A stretch of 64,000 nt of DNA from Pontibacter actiniarum (GCF_003585765.1 NZ_CP021235.1:3038001-3102000), one strand, 5' to 3'. Positions 39,142 to 48,550 are shown, counted from the first letter of the stretch. Translations and numbers: made by a program. Notes: generated from the letters alone by a model not told the origin.

Positions 39142-40170
39142 ATGAGAGAGAAAGAAGAAGACAAGGTGGTTTCGATGTTCCCGGAGGAGGAGCAGAACCA
39201 GGAAAAAGTATGGCAGAAATCCATACCTGCCCAAGTATTCCTGAATTACTTTTTCGCGATAAATTACCATATACAGCATAGCAGTGACAATGGCCTGGAG
39301 CAGCTCACGCTCCTGCAGGAGGAAAAGCCCGAGCTAAGCGAGCAGGACCTGGAGGATATAAAACGGCTGCTGCTGAACAGCTGGAGCACGGAATATGCCT
39401 TGCGCTCTACCGCAGAGCTGGGCGACGAGGCCTACATGCGCAATGCCCTGCACTGGACCTTTCCGCAGGCGTACTATGCCGTGTTCGCCGGTCTGCAGGC
39501 CTTCCTGCACACGCGGGGCGTGAAGACGAACAACGAGGCCTGGGTGCTGCGCGAAGCAGGGCGCCTGGTTGTGAAGAACATGTACCCGCGGGCCATCGGC
39601 TTTTATGCCGCCGGGCACTACGATGACTTTAATGTGCGCCGCCTGCCCCTGGCGCATTACAAGCCGGCCCTGCAAATTGCGGGCAAAGAGCTGGAGGCGC
39701 AGGCACAGATAGGGCAGTTTCTGCGCACCACGCGCCGCCAGAAGGCAAAGGCAGTGCGGCAGCAGGTACAGGCAAACCCCTCCACGGCCATCCGCAGCAG
39801 CAGAAGCGGCGAGGTACTGCAAAAGTTCGGACCGCAGCACTGGCAGCAGCTAACCTGGCGCATGGGCTATACCACCCTGTTTGACTTGCTGTCGCGGCTG
39901 CGCATTTCGTCTTCGCACCGCGAGGTTGAGCGCTTTGTACAGGCCGCTATCGACTTTAAGCTGTTTCATGAGTCGCTTCTTGAAATTGTCAGTTACCTGA
40001 ATGGCATCCACGAGTGCTATGTGGCACAGGCCATGGGGCTCGGCAACTACAGCAAATTTGTGCGGGAGCTTCCCAAGCACCTGCGTGGCTCTTTTGCAGA
40101 GGTAAGGCTGCAAAAGCAGATTATACCGCTGCTCGGCAACGAAGACTACGAGCTCGACCAGGCCGCCTAA
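39142..40170 (+). CDS. Protein of unknown function with a HEPN-like helical segment
   Basis: A 342-residue, mostly helical, soluble protein; the second Met at residue 12 is an alternative start. I do not recognise a family. The segment TFPQAYYAVFAGLQAFLHTRG (about 110-130) is reminiscent of the helix of HEPN domains (YYAxF..A.A.L...G). The middle (about 190-235) is basic with RTTRRQKAKAVRQQ. A C-terminal helical part contains HWQQLTWRMGYTTLFDLLSRLR. Single gene with its own terminator. The HEPN reading is weak and could be convergence. Confidence 0.7.
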   Translation: MREKEEDKVVSMFPEEEQNQEKVWQKSIPAQVFLNYFFAINYHIQHSSDNGLEQLTLLQEEKPELSEQDLEDIKRLLLNSWSTEYALRSTAELGDEAYMRNALHWTFPQAYYAVFAGLQAFLHTRGVKTNNEAWVLREAGRLVVKNMYPRAIGFYAAGHYDDFNVRRLPLAHYKPALQIAGKELEAQAQIGQFLRTTRRQKAKAVRQQVQANPSTAIRSSRSGEVLQKFGPQHWQQLTWRMGYTTLFDLLSRLRISSSHREVERFVQAAIDFKLFHESLLEIVSYLNGIHECYVAQAMGLGNYSKFVRELPKHLRGSFAEVRLQKQIIPLLGNEDYELDQAA

Positions 40171-40190
40171 ATTCACTTTCCTGTTTTCGG

Positions 40191-40224
40191 GCTCCTGCAG
40201 GCGTTTGCTTGCAGGAGCTTTTTT
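40191..40224 (+). terminator. Rho-independent terminator
   Basis: GCTCCTGCA pairs with TGCAGGAGC, followed by T6. Confidence 0.88.
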
Positions 40225-40438
40225 ATGCTTGGGCCTGGCGTAAAAATACACTTACAGCACTTCACCATTAGTTTAGGCTGCCGTTGTGCCAAACCGGCGG
40301 CACCTCTCCCCTTCTTCTCTCCCAAAACGAGCCCCGGCAATTTAACTGCCCAACAAATCGGTGATTGCCTTTAAAAGCTGCCGAATATTTAGCAATTTTG
40401 CAGTTTGATAAGAAGCAACCATTTAGTACATAAATCGC

Positions 40439-41983
40439 ATGCAACTAAGCGAACAGGAACTGCGCAGACGCCATGAGCGCGAAGAGCTGGAGAAAATGGG
40501 CATCAACCCATATCCATCTGAAACTTTTGATGTTACGGCCACGGCCAAAGAGATAAAGGAGAACTTCGATAAGGAGAAGAACAACTACCAGGAAGTAAGC
40601 CTGGCAGGCCGCCTGATGAGCCGCCGCATTATGGGCAAGGCATCTTTTGCGGAGCTGATGGACAGCACAGGCCGCATCCAGATCTACGTGTCACGCGATG
40701 ACATTGCTCCGGGCGAGAACAAGGACCTGTATAACACCGTATTCAAGAAGATGCTGGATATCGGTGACTTCATCGGTATCAAGGGCTATGCATTCGTAAC
40801 GCAGGTGGGAGAGATCTCAGTGCACGTAACAGAGCTGAAAGTGCTGACGAAATCGCTGCGCCCGCTGCCAATCGTGAAGCGCGAGGTAGACGAGAACGGT
40901 GTGGAGCATGTGTACGACGCGTTCAGCGACCCTGAGCTGCGCTACCGTCAGCGCTACGTAGACCTGGTGGTGAACCCGCACGTGCGCGAAACATTCCGTA
41001 AGCGTACGCAGCTGGTAAACTCTATGCGCCAGTTCCTGGGCGGCAAAGGCTACCTCGAAGTAGAGACGCCGATCCTGCAGCCGCTGTATGGCGGTGCGGC
41101 AGCGCGCCCGTTCAAAACGCACCACAACACGCTGGACATGACGCTGTACCTGCGTATTGCCAATGAGCTGTACCTGAAGCGCCTAATCGTAGGTGGCTTC
41201 GACGGGGTGTTCGAATTTGCCAAAGATTTCCGTAACGAAGGCATGAGCCGCTTCCATAACCCGGAGTTTACGCAGGTGGAGCTGTATGTAGCCTACAAAG
41301 ACTATAACTGGATGATGGACCTGGTAGAGGAAATGGTGGAGAAAGTAGCCATTGACCTGCACGGTACTACAGAAGTGAAAGTGGGTGATAACGTGATCAA
41401 CTTCCAGCGCCCCTGGAAGCGTTTCACCATGTTTGAGGCCATTAAGCACTTCACCAAGATCGACATCTCTGAGATGGAAGAGCCGGAGCTTCGCCAAACG
41501 GCAGAGAAGCTGGGCATTCATGTAGACCCGACCATGGCCAAAGGCAAGCTGATCGACGAGATCTTCGGCGAGACCTGCGAACCGTACCTGATCCAGCCAA
41601 CTTTCATCACGGACTACCCGGTAGAGATGAGCCCGCTGGCCAAGAAGCACCGCGACAAGCCAGGTCTGGTAGAGCGCTTTGAGGCCATCTGCAACGGCAA
41701 AGAGATTTGTAATGCCTTCTCTGAGCTAAACGACCCGATTGACCAGCGCGCCCGCTTTGAGGAGCAGCTGGAGCTGGGCAAACGTGGTGACACAGAGGCC
41801 ATGGTGCTGGATGAGGACTTCCTGCGCGCCCTGGAGTACGGCATGCCGCCAACAGCAGGCCTGGGTATCGGCATCGACCGCCTGAGCATGATCATGACCA
41901 ACTCGCACTCTATCCAGGATGTACTGTTCTTCCCGCAGATGAAACCGGAGAAGCAGGACAAGAAAGAAGAGGAGAAAAAATAA
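40439..41983 (+). CDS. lysS: Lysyl-tRNA synthetase, class II
   Basis: Charges tRNA-Lys in the cytosol. The 514-residue protein starts at the ATG at 40439. An OB-fold anticodon-binding domain spans about 50-150 ([21 protein letters not shown]). The class II catalytic core follows, with motif 2 [18 protein letters not shown] and motif 3 [11 protein letters not shown]. The C-terminus ends in a lysine/glutamate-rich tail ([10 protein letters not shown]). Single gene followed by a bidirectional terminator. Confidence 0.98.
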   Translation: MQLSEQELRRRHEREELEKMGINPYPSETFDVTATAKEIKENFDKEKNNYQEVSLAGRLMSRRIMGKASFAELMDSTGRIQIYVSRDDIAPGENKDLYNTVFKKMLDIGDFIGIKGYAFVTQVGEISVHVTELKVLTKSLRPLPIVKREVDENGVEHVYDAFSDPELRYRQRYVDLVVNPHVRETFRKRTQLVNSMRQFLGGKGYLEVETPILQPLYGGAAARPFKTHHNTLDMTLYLRIANELYLKRLIVGGFDGVFEFAKDFRNEGMSRFHNPEFTQVELYVAYKDYNWMMDLVEEMVEKVAIDLHGTTEVKVGDNVINFQRPWKRFTMFEAIKHFTKIDISEMEEPELRQTAEKLGIHVDPTMAKGKLIDEIFGETCEPYLIQPTFITDYPVEMSPLAKKHRDKPGLVERFEAICNGKEICNAFSELNDPIDQRARFEEQLELGKRGDTEAMVLDEDFLRALEYGMPPTAGLGIGIDRLSMIMTNSHSIQDVLFFPQMKPEKQDKKEEEKK

Positions 41984-41997
41984 GCTCCCTGGGCATA

Positions 41998-42043
41998 AAA
42001 AGCAAAAGCGCCTGCTATCTGATAGCAGGCGCTTTTGCTTTTT
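41998..42043. terminator. Bidirectional terminator
   Basis: A very long stem, AAAAAGCAAAAGCGCCTGC and complement, with A- and T-runs on both sides. Serves lysS and the convergent YtxH gene. Confidence 0.92.
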
Positions 42044-42057
42044 ATGTAGGTTGCCTT

Positions 42058-42519
42058 TTATACGCCGGGCGTGTTTCTGGCTGTATTTGTCATGTTTCTA
42101 TCTTCCTGGGCATCCCATTTATTCGTGTCGGTGTATGGGCTCTTTTGCTTCTCGCCTTGCAGGTTCGGGGCCTGGTTCACATGTGCGTCCGTTTTGCTCC
42201 CCTTCATCTTGCTCGTCCAGTCGTTTACTTTGCCCCTGGTGCTGCTGTAGCCTTTGTTTACCTGGTCGCCCAGCTTAGACGCCTGCTCCGACACTTTCTT
42301 GCGCATTGATTCGCCTTTTTCCGGGGCAAGCAGCATACCGGCGATTACGCCCGCCGCAGCGCCTACAGCCAGCCCTGCGATTACCTGGCCCCCTCCGCTG
42401 CTCTTGCTCTTCTTGCTTTTGTAGTCTGTTCCCTGCTGTCTTATCTGGCGCACAGAAGACACCGTGTTGTAGTTCGATTTGTTCTCGCCAAGAGAGCGGC
42501 ATTCCATATGTGTTCTCAT
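42058..42519 (-). CDS. YtxH domain protein 1
   Basis: A 153-residue protein. A single hydrophobic helix (about 46-66, GLAVGAAAGVIAGMLLAPEKG) forms the YtxH hallmark. The N-terminal part is polar and basic; the C-terminal part is helical and charged, then disordered (Asn/Thr/Asp-rich). Start ATG 42519 or Met5. Function unknown; YtxH proteins are often stress-induced. First of three in tandem. Confidence 0.85.
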   Translation of the reverse strand: MRTHMECRSLGENKSNYNTVSSVRQIRQQGTDYKSKKSKSSGGGQVIAGLAVGAAAGVIAGMLLAPEKGESMRKKVSEQASKLGDQVNKGYSSTRGKVNDWTSKMKGSKTDAHVNQAPNLQGEKQKSPYTDTNKWDAQEDRNMTNTARNTPGV

Positions 42520-42631
42520 AGTTAAATTCTGTTATGGTTATTGGTTCTGATAAAAAGCCACACAAACAAGCGGGGCCACATATTTTATAACGCGAATGAA
42601 CAATTTAGGTTAACCAGCGCGTCAAAAGCAC

Positions 42632-42663
42632 AAAAGCGCCTGCTCTTCTTCAAGAGCAGGCGC
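42632..42663 (-). terminator. Terminator of YtxH gene 2
   Basis: On the minus strand GCGCCTGCTCTT pairs with its complement (loop GAAG), followed by TTTTG. Confidence 0.82.
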
Positions 42664-42762
42664 GTCCGCCGGTGCACAAAACCTCCTCAGCAAGCAGTGG
42701 CGTTAAGGCCCCTGCTTCGGTTAGAGTGTCACCTGTTTATCTTTCTGGCTTGGCTGCCTCTG

Positions 42763-43101
42763 TTAAGCGTTGCCGCCTGTAGCGCTGGAGCCAGTGCTAG
42801 AAGAGCCCGCACCAGTGCTGCCGGTGTTGCTTTGTGAAGCACCGCCGGCGTTATTGCCTCCGTTGGCAGAGTTGCCCCCTTGCTCAGAGGACTTGCCGAA
42901 CGTGTCGCCGCTCATTTTCTTAATCTCTTCCAGGCCGTCCTGCAGGTTCTTCTCCAGGTCTTTACTCATTTTACCGGCCCATTTTTTAAAGCTGCTTCTT
43001 GTAGCCTCTCCAGTATCTGGTGCCATCAGCAAGCCTGCTATCACACCGGCACTGGCGCCTGCGAGCATCGCCAGCAGTACCTTTCCGCTATTGTCTTTCA
43101 T
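42763..43101 (-). CDS. YtxH domain protein 2
   Basis: A 112-residue paralogue. YtxH helix at about 7-28 (LLAMLAGASAGVIAGLLMAP), charged amphipathic helix to about 65 and a low-complexity Ser/Gly/Asn tail of about 45 residues (SSTGSSATGG). Starts at the ATG at 43101. It lies about 150 bp downstream of the third paralogue on the same strand. Confidence 0.85.
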   Translation of the reverse strand: MKDNSGKVLLAMLAGASAGVIAGLLMAPDTGEATRSSFKKWAGKMSKDLEKNLQDGLEEIKKMSGDTFGKSSEQGGNSANGGNNAGGASQSNTGSTGAGSSSTGSSATGGNA

Positions 43102-43254
43102 AGTCGTTTATTTTATACTTTGTATCTGTTTATCAGTATGTGTTTTAATAACGGCTAACTGTAGCATTAAGTTATACCTATACAACAGAATTCAATTATA
43201 GCAGCTACAGAACCGCTATAACGGCGCGGCCGACGCGCCCAGCCAGAACCTTGG

Positions 43255-43674
43255 CTACTTTTTATTGAGGTCAGAGATCATGCGCACAATCTCGTCCTTT
43301 GTTTTGCCGAGCTTGCGCTGGAGGCGGTCATACAGTTCGTTTTCACCTCCTTGGCTGTACTCTAAGTCTTCCTCTGTCAGGTCATCGTAGTTGCGGCGCA
43401 GCTGGCTCTTCACATCGTCCCAGGAGCCGTGCATCACCAGTTGCTCGTCCTCGGCACCTGCCGTGCCTCCTGTTCTGCGCGCCTTCAGGTTTGCAGTCCA
43501 GCGCTTCACGTTGTTGTTTACGTCGTCTCCGGCTTTATTGAGTTGGCGCATTACCTCCTCGCGCGCCTCACGGCCATTGGTTGGCGCTAACAGCAGCCCG
43601 GCCACAATACCGGCACCAATGCCGCCTAGTGTCGCCAAAAGAATCTTGCCGCTGTCCTTATCCATCTTATCCAT
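43255..43674 (-). CDS. YtxH domain fused to CsbD-like domain
   Basis: A 139-residue protein. YtxH helix at about 9-30 (ILLATLGGIGAGIVAGLLLAP), then an amphipathic helix, then about residues 82-135 resemble CsbD: SWDDVKSQLRRNYDDLTEED followed by ENELYDRLQRKLGKTKDEIV. CsbD is a general-stress protein family. The fusion ties the two stress families together. Start at ATG 43674, or Met4. Confidence 0.85.
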   Translation of the reverse strand: MDKMDKDSGKILLATLGGIGAGIVAGLLLAPTNGREAREEVMRQLNKAGDDVNNNVKRWTANLKARRTGGTAGAEDEQLVMHGSWDDVKSQLRRNYDDLTEEDLEYSQGGENELYDRLQRKLGKTKDEIVRMISDLNKK

Positions 43675-43759
43675 AGTTGTTCGGGTTTATCTGATTTTGC
43701 TTTATGTTTCGCACTGTAGGAGATTGCAGGCCAAAGGCACAAACTCCGTTTTTATTCTC

Positions 43760-43767
43760 TAATTTTG
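43760..43767 (+). promoter_or_regulatory. Candidate -7 element for the Kazal lipoprotein gene
   Basis: TAATTTTG, an exact TAnnTTTG, 91 bp before the start codon; no clear -33 element. Confidence 0.45.
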
Positions 43768-43857
43768 TGCTTCAAAGTACATACGGCTAGCGTTCTTACA
43801 GGTTAGTACCTGCACCTACTTATGCCGTATACACACATATTTAACTGTTTCTATACT

Positions 43858-44094
43858 ATGAAAAAGATCCTTAGCGCTGCGTTAGCGCTTTCCCTGGCAG
43901 GCCTTTCCGCCTGCGCAAACAAGCCGCAGCAGAGCACCTGCATCGACCCCGCAAAGGTTAACCCGGATGCAATCTGCACCATGCAGTACGAACCCGTTTG
44001 CGGCTGCGACGGCCAGACCTACAGCAACCCTTGCATGGCCGAAAAAGCCGGCGTTACCTCCTATACCCAGGGCGCCTGCGCCGGGCAGGAATAG
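43858..44094 (+). CDS. Kazal-type domain lipoprotein
   Basis: A 78-residue protein from the ATG at 43858 ([19 protein letters not shown]): lipoprotein signal with Cys at about 19. The mature part is a single Kazal-like domain with six cysteines, including [21 protein letters not shown]. Kazal domains inhibit serine proteases, so this may protect the cell surface from proteases, but bacterial members are poorly studied. The cupin gene follows after 31 bp. Confidence 0.9.
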   Translation: MKKILSAALALSLAGLSACANKPQQSTCIDPAKVNPDAICTMQYEPVCGCDGQTYSNPCMAEKAGVTSYTQGACAGQE

Positions 44095-44125
44095 CCAATC
44101 TTAGAGACACTAGAACACGCATGCT

Positions 44126-44497
44126 ATGAGTGAGAAAAAATATTTTAAGCAAACCAAGCCGTTCCGTGTGCCCACCACCGACGGCAAACTGATAGAGGAG
44201 CACTTTGGCCACGCCTCCACGCAAACCGGGCAGTTCAGCGTGGCCCACATGGTGGCCCCTCCGCACTGGAGCGAACCGCACCAAACCCCGGCTTTCGATG
44301 AGATCACCATCGTAACGCGGGGCAAGAAGCAGATTGAGATAGACGGGGAGACCGTGGAGGTAGGCGCCGGAGAGTCCATACTTATCAAAGCGGGTGCCCG
44401 CATCCGGTACGCTAACCCGTTCGACGAAGAGACAGAATACTGGTCTATCTGCATTCCGGCCTTTGACATCAACTCCGTGAACCGGGAAGAGGAATAG
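44126..44497 (+). CDS. Cupin domain protein
   Basis: A 123-residue single-domain cupin. Motif 1 is represented by HWSEPHQTPAFDEITIVTRG and motif 2 by SILIKAGARIRYANP. Several His (positions about 47 and 52) and Glu could bind metal, though the motif 1 spacing differs from the canonical G(X)5HXH(X)3-4E(X)6G. No signal peptide. Ligand or reaction unknown. Possibly cotranscribed with the Kazal gene. Confidence 0.87.
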   Translation: MSEKKYFKQTKPFRVPTTDGKLIEEHFGHASTQTGQFSVAHMVAPPHWSEPHQTPAFDEITIVTRGKKQIEIDGETVEVGAGESILIKAGARIRYANPFDEETEYWSICIPAFDINSVNREEE

Positions 44498-44527
44498 ACT
44501 CGGCGGCTGAAAAAAGACACTGATTCC

Positions 44528-44576
44528 TAAAAACAGCGCGGCCTCTGCTACTATAGCAGAGGCCGCGCTGTTTTTA
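44528..44576. terminator. Bidirectional terminator
   Basis: Near-perfect stem of over 20 bp (AAAAACAGCGCGGCCTCTGC and complement) with A- and T-runs. Serves the cupin gene and fabI. Confidence 0.92.
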
Positions 44577-44612
44577 GGGTATAAGCCCCTGCAAGAGAGG
44601 CTCCATTTAAGC

Positions 44613-45425
44613 TTACTTAGAAATCATGTCCACGATATCCTCTGAAATACCCATGAAAGAGAATCCTCCATCGTGCATCAGGTTCTGCATCGTAACCATG
44701 CGGGTAAGGTCTGAGAACAGCGTGATGGTATAATCTGCACAGGCCTCCGCTGAAGCGTTGCCCAGCGGCGACATTTTATCGGCATAGTCATAGAAGGCAT
44801 CGAAGCCGCCCACACCTGTACCGGCTGTTGTTTTAGTAGGAGATTGTGAGATGGTGTTTACGCGCACATTCTTCAGCTTACCGAAGCGGTAACCGTAGTT
44901 ACGGGCAATAGACTCCAGCACAGCCTTCGCATGCGACATGTCCGTATAATCCGGGAACACGCGCTGCGCCGCAATGTAGGATAGCGCTACGATAGAGCCC
45001 CACTCGTTCATGGCATCCTGCTTCTCCGCTACCTGCATCACCTTGTGGAAAGACAAAGCCGAGATGTCCAGCGTTTTCTGGAACCAATCGTAGTTCAGGT
45101 CGCCGTAGGCTTTGCCTTTGCGGATGTTCGGGCTTGAGCCGATAGAGTGCAGCACAAAGTCGATCTTTCCGCCAAGTATTTCCTGCGCCTTTGTGAAAAG
45201 GTTCTCCAGGTCCTCTACCGACGTCGCATCAGCAGGAATAATCTCCGCATTGCACTGCTCTGCCAACTTGTTGATCTCACCCATACGCATGGCGATTGGA
45301 GCGTTTGTCAACACAAACTCCGCTCCCTCTTCCTTGGCACGCAGGGCAACTTTCCAGGCGATTGATTTTTCGTCCAGAGCACCGAAAATAATTCCTTTCT
45401 TTCCTTTTAGCAGATTATAAGCCAT
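44613..45425 (-). CDS. fabI: Enoyl-ACP reductase (NADH)
   Basis: Last reduction of the fatty-acid elongation cycle. The chosen ATG gives MAYNLLKGKKGIIFGAL, 270 residues, normal for FabI; upstream in-frame codons lack homology. Rossmann start KGIIFGALDEKSIAW, catalytic Tyr-x6-Lys in FPDYTDMSHAKAVLE, and the flexible substrate loop TISQSPTKTTAG. The loop has a Ser-Pro rather than the E. coli Ala sequence. It is the last gene of the bamD-to-fabI run and ends at a bidirectional terminator. Confidence 0.97.
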   Translation of the reverse strand: MAYNLLKGKKGIIFGALDEKSIAWKVALRAKEEGAEFVLTNAPIAMRMGEINKLAEQCNAEIIPADATSVEDLENLFTKAQEILGGKIDFVLHSIGSSPNIRKGKAYGDLNYDWFQKTLDISALSFHKVMQVAEKQDAMNEWGSIVALSYIAAQRVFPDYTDMSHAKAVLESIARNYGYRFGKLKNVRVNTISQSPTKTTAGTGVGGFDAFYDYADKMSPLGNASAEACADYTITLFSDLTRMVTMQNLMHDGGFSFMGISEDIVDMISK

Positions 45426-45506
45426 CTCTCTATAATTTGATTGTTCGTTGCATAAACATCGATTCCGGCACCCCCGGAAACGAAGCAGCAATATAGCAAT
45501 TCCTAC

Positions 45507-47204
45507 TTACAAGGAAAGCAACTCTTTTGCACTTTGATAGGCGTTTGCGCTAGGATTAGCACCGGCAATCATGTGTGCAATCTCGTTTACGCGCTCCTCC
45601 TCGTTCAGCTTCTTCACGCGGCTGATTGTGCGCTCGGCAGTGTCCTCTTTATACACGAAGTAATGCGCGTTGCCCTGGGCAGCGATCTGCGGCAGGTGCG
45701 AGATGGCGATAATCTGGTGCTTCTGCGCCATCTGCTGCATCATTTTGCCCACCTTCACGGCCACCTCACCCGAAATACCGGTGTCGATCTCATCGAAAAC
45801 GATGGTTGGCAGCGAGGTTTTGTCGGCCAGCATGTACTTTATACTTAGCATCAGGCGCGAGAATTCGCCACCCGAGGCCGCCTTTATCAATGTTTGCGGC
45901 TGGGCGCCCTTGTTGGCGCTGAACAGGATGTTGATATCGTCTGTACCGGTGGCGGTAGGCGCTACCTCGTTGTGCTGGATAACGATGCGGGCGTTCGGCA
46001 TGCCCAAGTCGGCAACCAAGGCGTAAAGCTCCTGCTCAAAGGTCTCGAAAGAGGCTCTGCGGCGCTCAGAAAGTACGGCCGCTTTCTCCTTCACGTCTTT
46101 CTCAGCCTTGGCCATGGCCTTTTCTGTATTGGCAATAGCCGTGTCCAGGTTCAGCACGCTTCCGACCTTCTCCTCCAGCTCTCGCTGTATTTCCAGCAGT
46201 TCCGCATTAGACTGCACCTGGTGCTTGCGCTGCAACGTATAGATCAGGTTCAGTCGCTCCTGTACCTCCAACGTTCTTTCAGGGTCAGCCTCGGTGTTTC
46301 GCTCGGCATCCTCCAACTCACCGGCTATATCGTTGAGCTCAATCATGCAGCTTTCGGTGCGGGTACGCAGTTCCTCAAACTTGCTTCCGAACTGCGCCAG
46401 CTGGCCAATCAGGTGCACCGTGTCTTTTAGCGCCGAGGTGATGTTGAACTCCGACTCCGTCAGGCTTTGCACCGACTGGGTCAGCTTGAGCTTGATATCC
46501 TCGGCGTTCTCCAGTTGCTTCAGCTCCTCCTCCAGCTCCTCCTGCTCCGTCTCCTGCAGGTTGGCCTCGGCTAGTTCGTTCAGCAGGAAAGCATGGTAGT
46601 CGTGCTCCTTCTGGGCCTGCGCCAGCTGGTCGGTCAGCTTTTTATAGTCGCTTTCAAGCTTCTTGTACTGGCGGTAGCTCTCGTTGTACTTGCGCAGGTA
46701 CGACAGGTTTCCGGCATAGATATCGAACGTGGTGTTACCCATGGCCGCCGTGTTGCCGGCATAGATGTCCAGGATGTTGAGCTGATAGCTCGTATCGCCC
46801 AGCTGCAGCGTATCGTGCTGCGAGTGGATATCCATCAGGTTCTCACCGATCTTGCGGATCACGTCCAGCGTTACGGGCGTGTCGTTCACGAAGGCACGGC
46901 TCTTGCCGCTCGGGCTGATCTCGCGGCGCAGGATACACTGGTTATCGAAGTCCAGGTCCTCGGCGGCAAAGATTTCCTGCAGGTTATAGCTGGATATGTC
47001 AAACACACCCTCAATCACACACTTCTCATCCTGCCTGAACAGCAGCTTTGTATCGGCACGGTTACCCAGCAAGAGGCCAATGGCCCCCAGCATGATGGAC
47101 TTACCGGCACCGGTCTCACCCGTGATGATGTTGAGCACCGGCGAAGGGTTCATCTCCAGTTTCTCGATCAGGGCGTAATTTTTTATTTTAAGATCTGTCA
47201 GCAT
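45507..47204 (-). CDS. recN: DNA repair protein RecN
   Basis: SMC-like ATPase that acts on double-strand breaks. The 565-residue protein has Walker A ITGETGAGKSIM near the N-terminus, a long coiled coil (about 160-380), the signature ASGGEFSRLMLSIKYML and Walker B TIVFDEIDTGISG, followed by ISHLPQIAAQ. ATG at 47204. It lies about 135 bp after the small unknown gene and 80 bp before fabI. Confidence 0.97.
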   Translation of the reverse strand: MLTDLKIKNYALIEKLEMNPSPVLNIITGETGAGKSIMLGAIGLLLGNRADTKLLFRQDEKCVIEGVFDISSYNLQEIFAAEDLDFDNQCILRREISPSGKSRAFVNDTPVTLDVIRKIGENLMDIHSQHDTLQLGDTSYQLNILDIYAGNTAAMGNTTFDIYAGNLSYLRKYNESYRQYKKLESDYKKLTDQLAQAQKEHDYHAFLLNELAEANLQETEQEELEEELKQLENAEDIKLKLTQSVQSLTESEFNITSALKDTVHLIGQLAQFGSKFEELRTRTESCMIELNDIAGELEDAERNTEADPERTLEVQERLNLIYTLQRKHQVQSNAELLEIQRELEEKVGSVLNLDTAIANTEKAMAKAEKDVKEKAAVLSERRRASFETFEQELYALVADLGMPNARIVIQHNEVAPTATGTDDINILFSANKGAQPQTLIKAASGGEFSRLMLSIKYMLADKTSLPTIVFDEIDTGISGEVAVKVGKMMQQMAQKHQIIAISHLPQIAAQGNAHYFVYKEDTAERTISRVKKLNEEERVNEIAHMIAGANPSANAYQSAKELLSL

Positions 47205-47340
47205 ATACTATGACACAAGACTATAGACATAAGAAGACTTTTGGCCTACGCTAAAGTTCGGTAATTCTGTTCTTTTTTTGACGTATGGGATTTACAGGTA
47301 ATTCTGGGGTAAGGTTGGCCGGCGGCTGCACCAGTAGGCG

Positions 47341-47607
47341 CTAATACGGGGCCTCTATGTCGTAGATCACCTCTTCGATCTGCTCCAGCGGCAGCGTATG
47401 CAGGTGAAGGCGCGGGTCCTGCAGCTGCAGAATTTCCGGGCTCAACTCTTTCAGCACGCCGTGCAACACGATTTTGCTGCGCGTAATTACCTGCACGCTT
47501 GGCCGCTGCAGCAGCTCCATTGCGCGGCCCTGTAGGTCTTTTCTGAAAATGCGGACTTGGCGTTTGCCCATAGGTGTACGTATAAACACAGCAGCTCCTT
47601 CTGCCAC
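47341..47607 (-). CDS. Small protein of unknown function, possibly Sm-like
   Basis: 88 residues from GTG 47607, or 76 from ATG 47571 (MGKRQVRIF). The core VQVITRSKIVLHGVLKELSP and LHTLPLEQIEEVIYDIE looks like an all-beta, short-barrel protein: repeated short strands and an IeEIiyD end recalling Sm/LSm-like folds. This is weak and only by eye. It sits between porD and recN on the same strand, and may be cotranscribed. Confidence 0.6.
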   Translation of the reverse strand: MAEGAAVFIRTPMGKRQVRIFRKDLQGRAMELLQRPSVQVITRSKIVLHGVLKELSPEILQLQDPRLHLHTLPLEQIEEVIYDIEAPY

Positions 47608-47644
47608 CGTGAAGTTACACCCTTTTCATGAAATTCTAAAAATT

Positions 47645-48550
47645 TTAGCGTTTTAGCAAAATCTCGTACTTGCTGTTGTTGGTAGGGTCTACCTGAGATA
47701 AGATGGTGTAGGCCTGTTGCTTCTGCGCCGGGGCCGCTGCCTTGAACATGTTTACCAGCTCATCGGCTTTAGCATCGAAAAAGGCCCGAAGTATGGCTGC
47801 GTTCGGTTTCTGCTGCTGCAGGCGCTGCATGTTCTCCAGCACGCCCAGCACGTTTTGGCGCGCGTCTTCCGGCTGCTCAGCCATCTGGTCCAGCCCCTGG
47901 CGGTGCATGGTGTACATGCCCTCCCGGAACGGCAGAAACTGCGGGTCCTGCACGTTGTCAATCAGCCAGTAGCGGTTACGGTTACTATCGAAGGCTTTCC
48001 AGCCCGGGTAGCCGGCACCCTGCGAAGAGGCCACGTTAAGTATAGAGCGCGCCTGGTCGAAGGCCGGGGCGCCCCCCAGGCGGCCAAAGCTGTCGTTGTC
48101 CATCCCGATAATCATGTAGGCATAGAAGGCCAGCATAGAGGACAGGTTGGAGGTGTAGCTGTTCTCGGCATACTCCAGCGGCTGGGCATCGTTAAAGCGG
48201 AAGGTCCAGTCTTTATCTATAAAGGAGAAGAGCGTGGACTCGTAGCCCGTGCCGTATGCCGGCCTCACCGACAGCACCTGCACATTGGCCTTAAAGGAGC
48301 CGATCTCAGGCATCTCCGTCAGGTTGATGAGCAGGCGGCATTTAATGCGCTCATCGGGGCGGTACTGCTGGTTGGTCCAGCGGCGGTTGTTCATAAACTC
48401 GAAAATGCGCGTTTGCATATCGGTGAATAACTGCCGGTCGGTGTACTGTACTTGCTCACTGTTTACCACCACATCACACTGCAGCTCCTGCGCCCTGGCG
48501 GACCAGGCGGTAAAAACCAGCATCAGCAAAACAAGTACTTTCTTAGCCAT
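47645..48550 (-). CDS. porD: Type IX secretion protein PorD (DUF4835)
   Basis: A 301-residue exported protein with a signal peptide (MAKKVLVLLMLVFTAWSARAQ). The mature part begins LQCDVVVNSEQVQYTDRQLF and contains LAFYAYMIIGMDNDSF and RYWLIDN, features of the DUF4835 family named PorD. The family is tied to T9SS; the precise role is not clear. Its ATG overlaps the coaBC stop by eight bases, so it is translated in an operon with coaBC, rpoZ and bamD, a known Bacteroidota arrangement. The window also has a T9SS cargo gene at 35243. Confidence 0.88.
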   Translation of the reverse strand: MAKKVLVLLMLVFTAWSARAQELQCDVVVNSEQVQYTDRQLFTDMQTRIFEFMNNRRWTNQQYRPDERIKCRLLINLTEMPEIGSFKANVQVLSVRPAYGTGYESTLFSFIDKDWTFRFNDAQPLEYAENSYTSNLSSMLAFYAYMIIGMDNDSFGRLGGAPAFDQARSILNVASSQGAGYPGWKAFDSNRNRYWLIDNVQDPQFLPFREGMYTMHRQGLDQMAEQPEDARQNVLGVLENMQRLQQQKPNAAILRAFFDAKADELVNMFKAAAPAQKQQAYTILSQVDPTNNSKYEILLKR

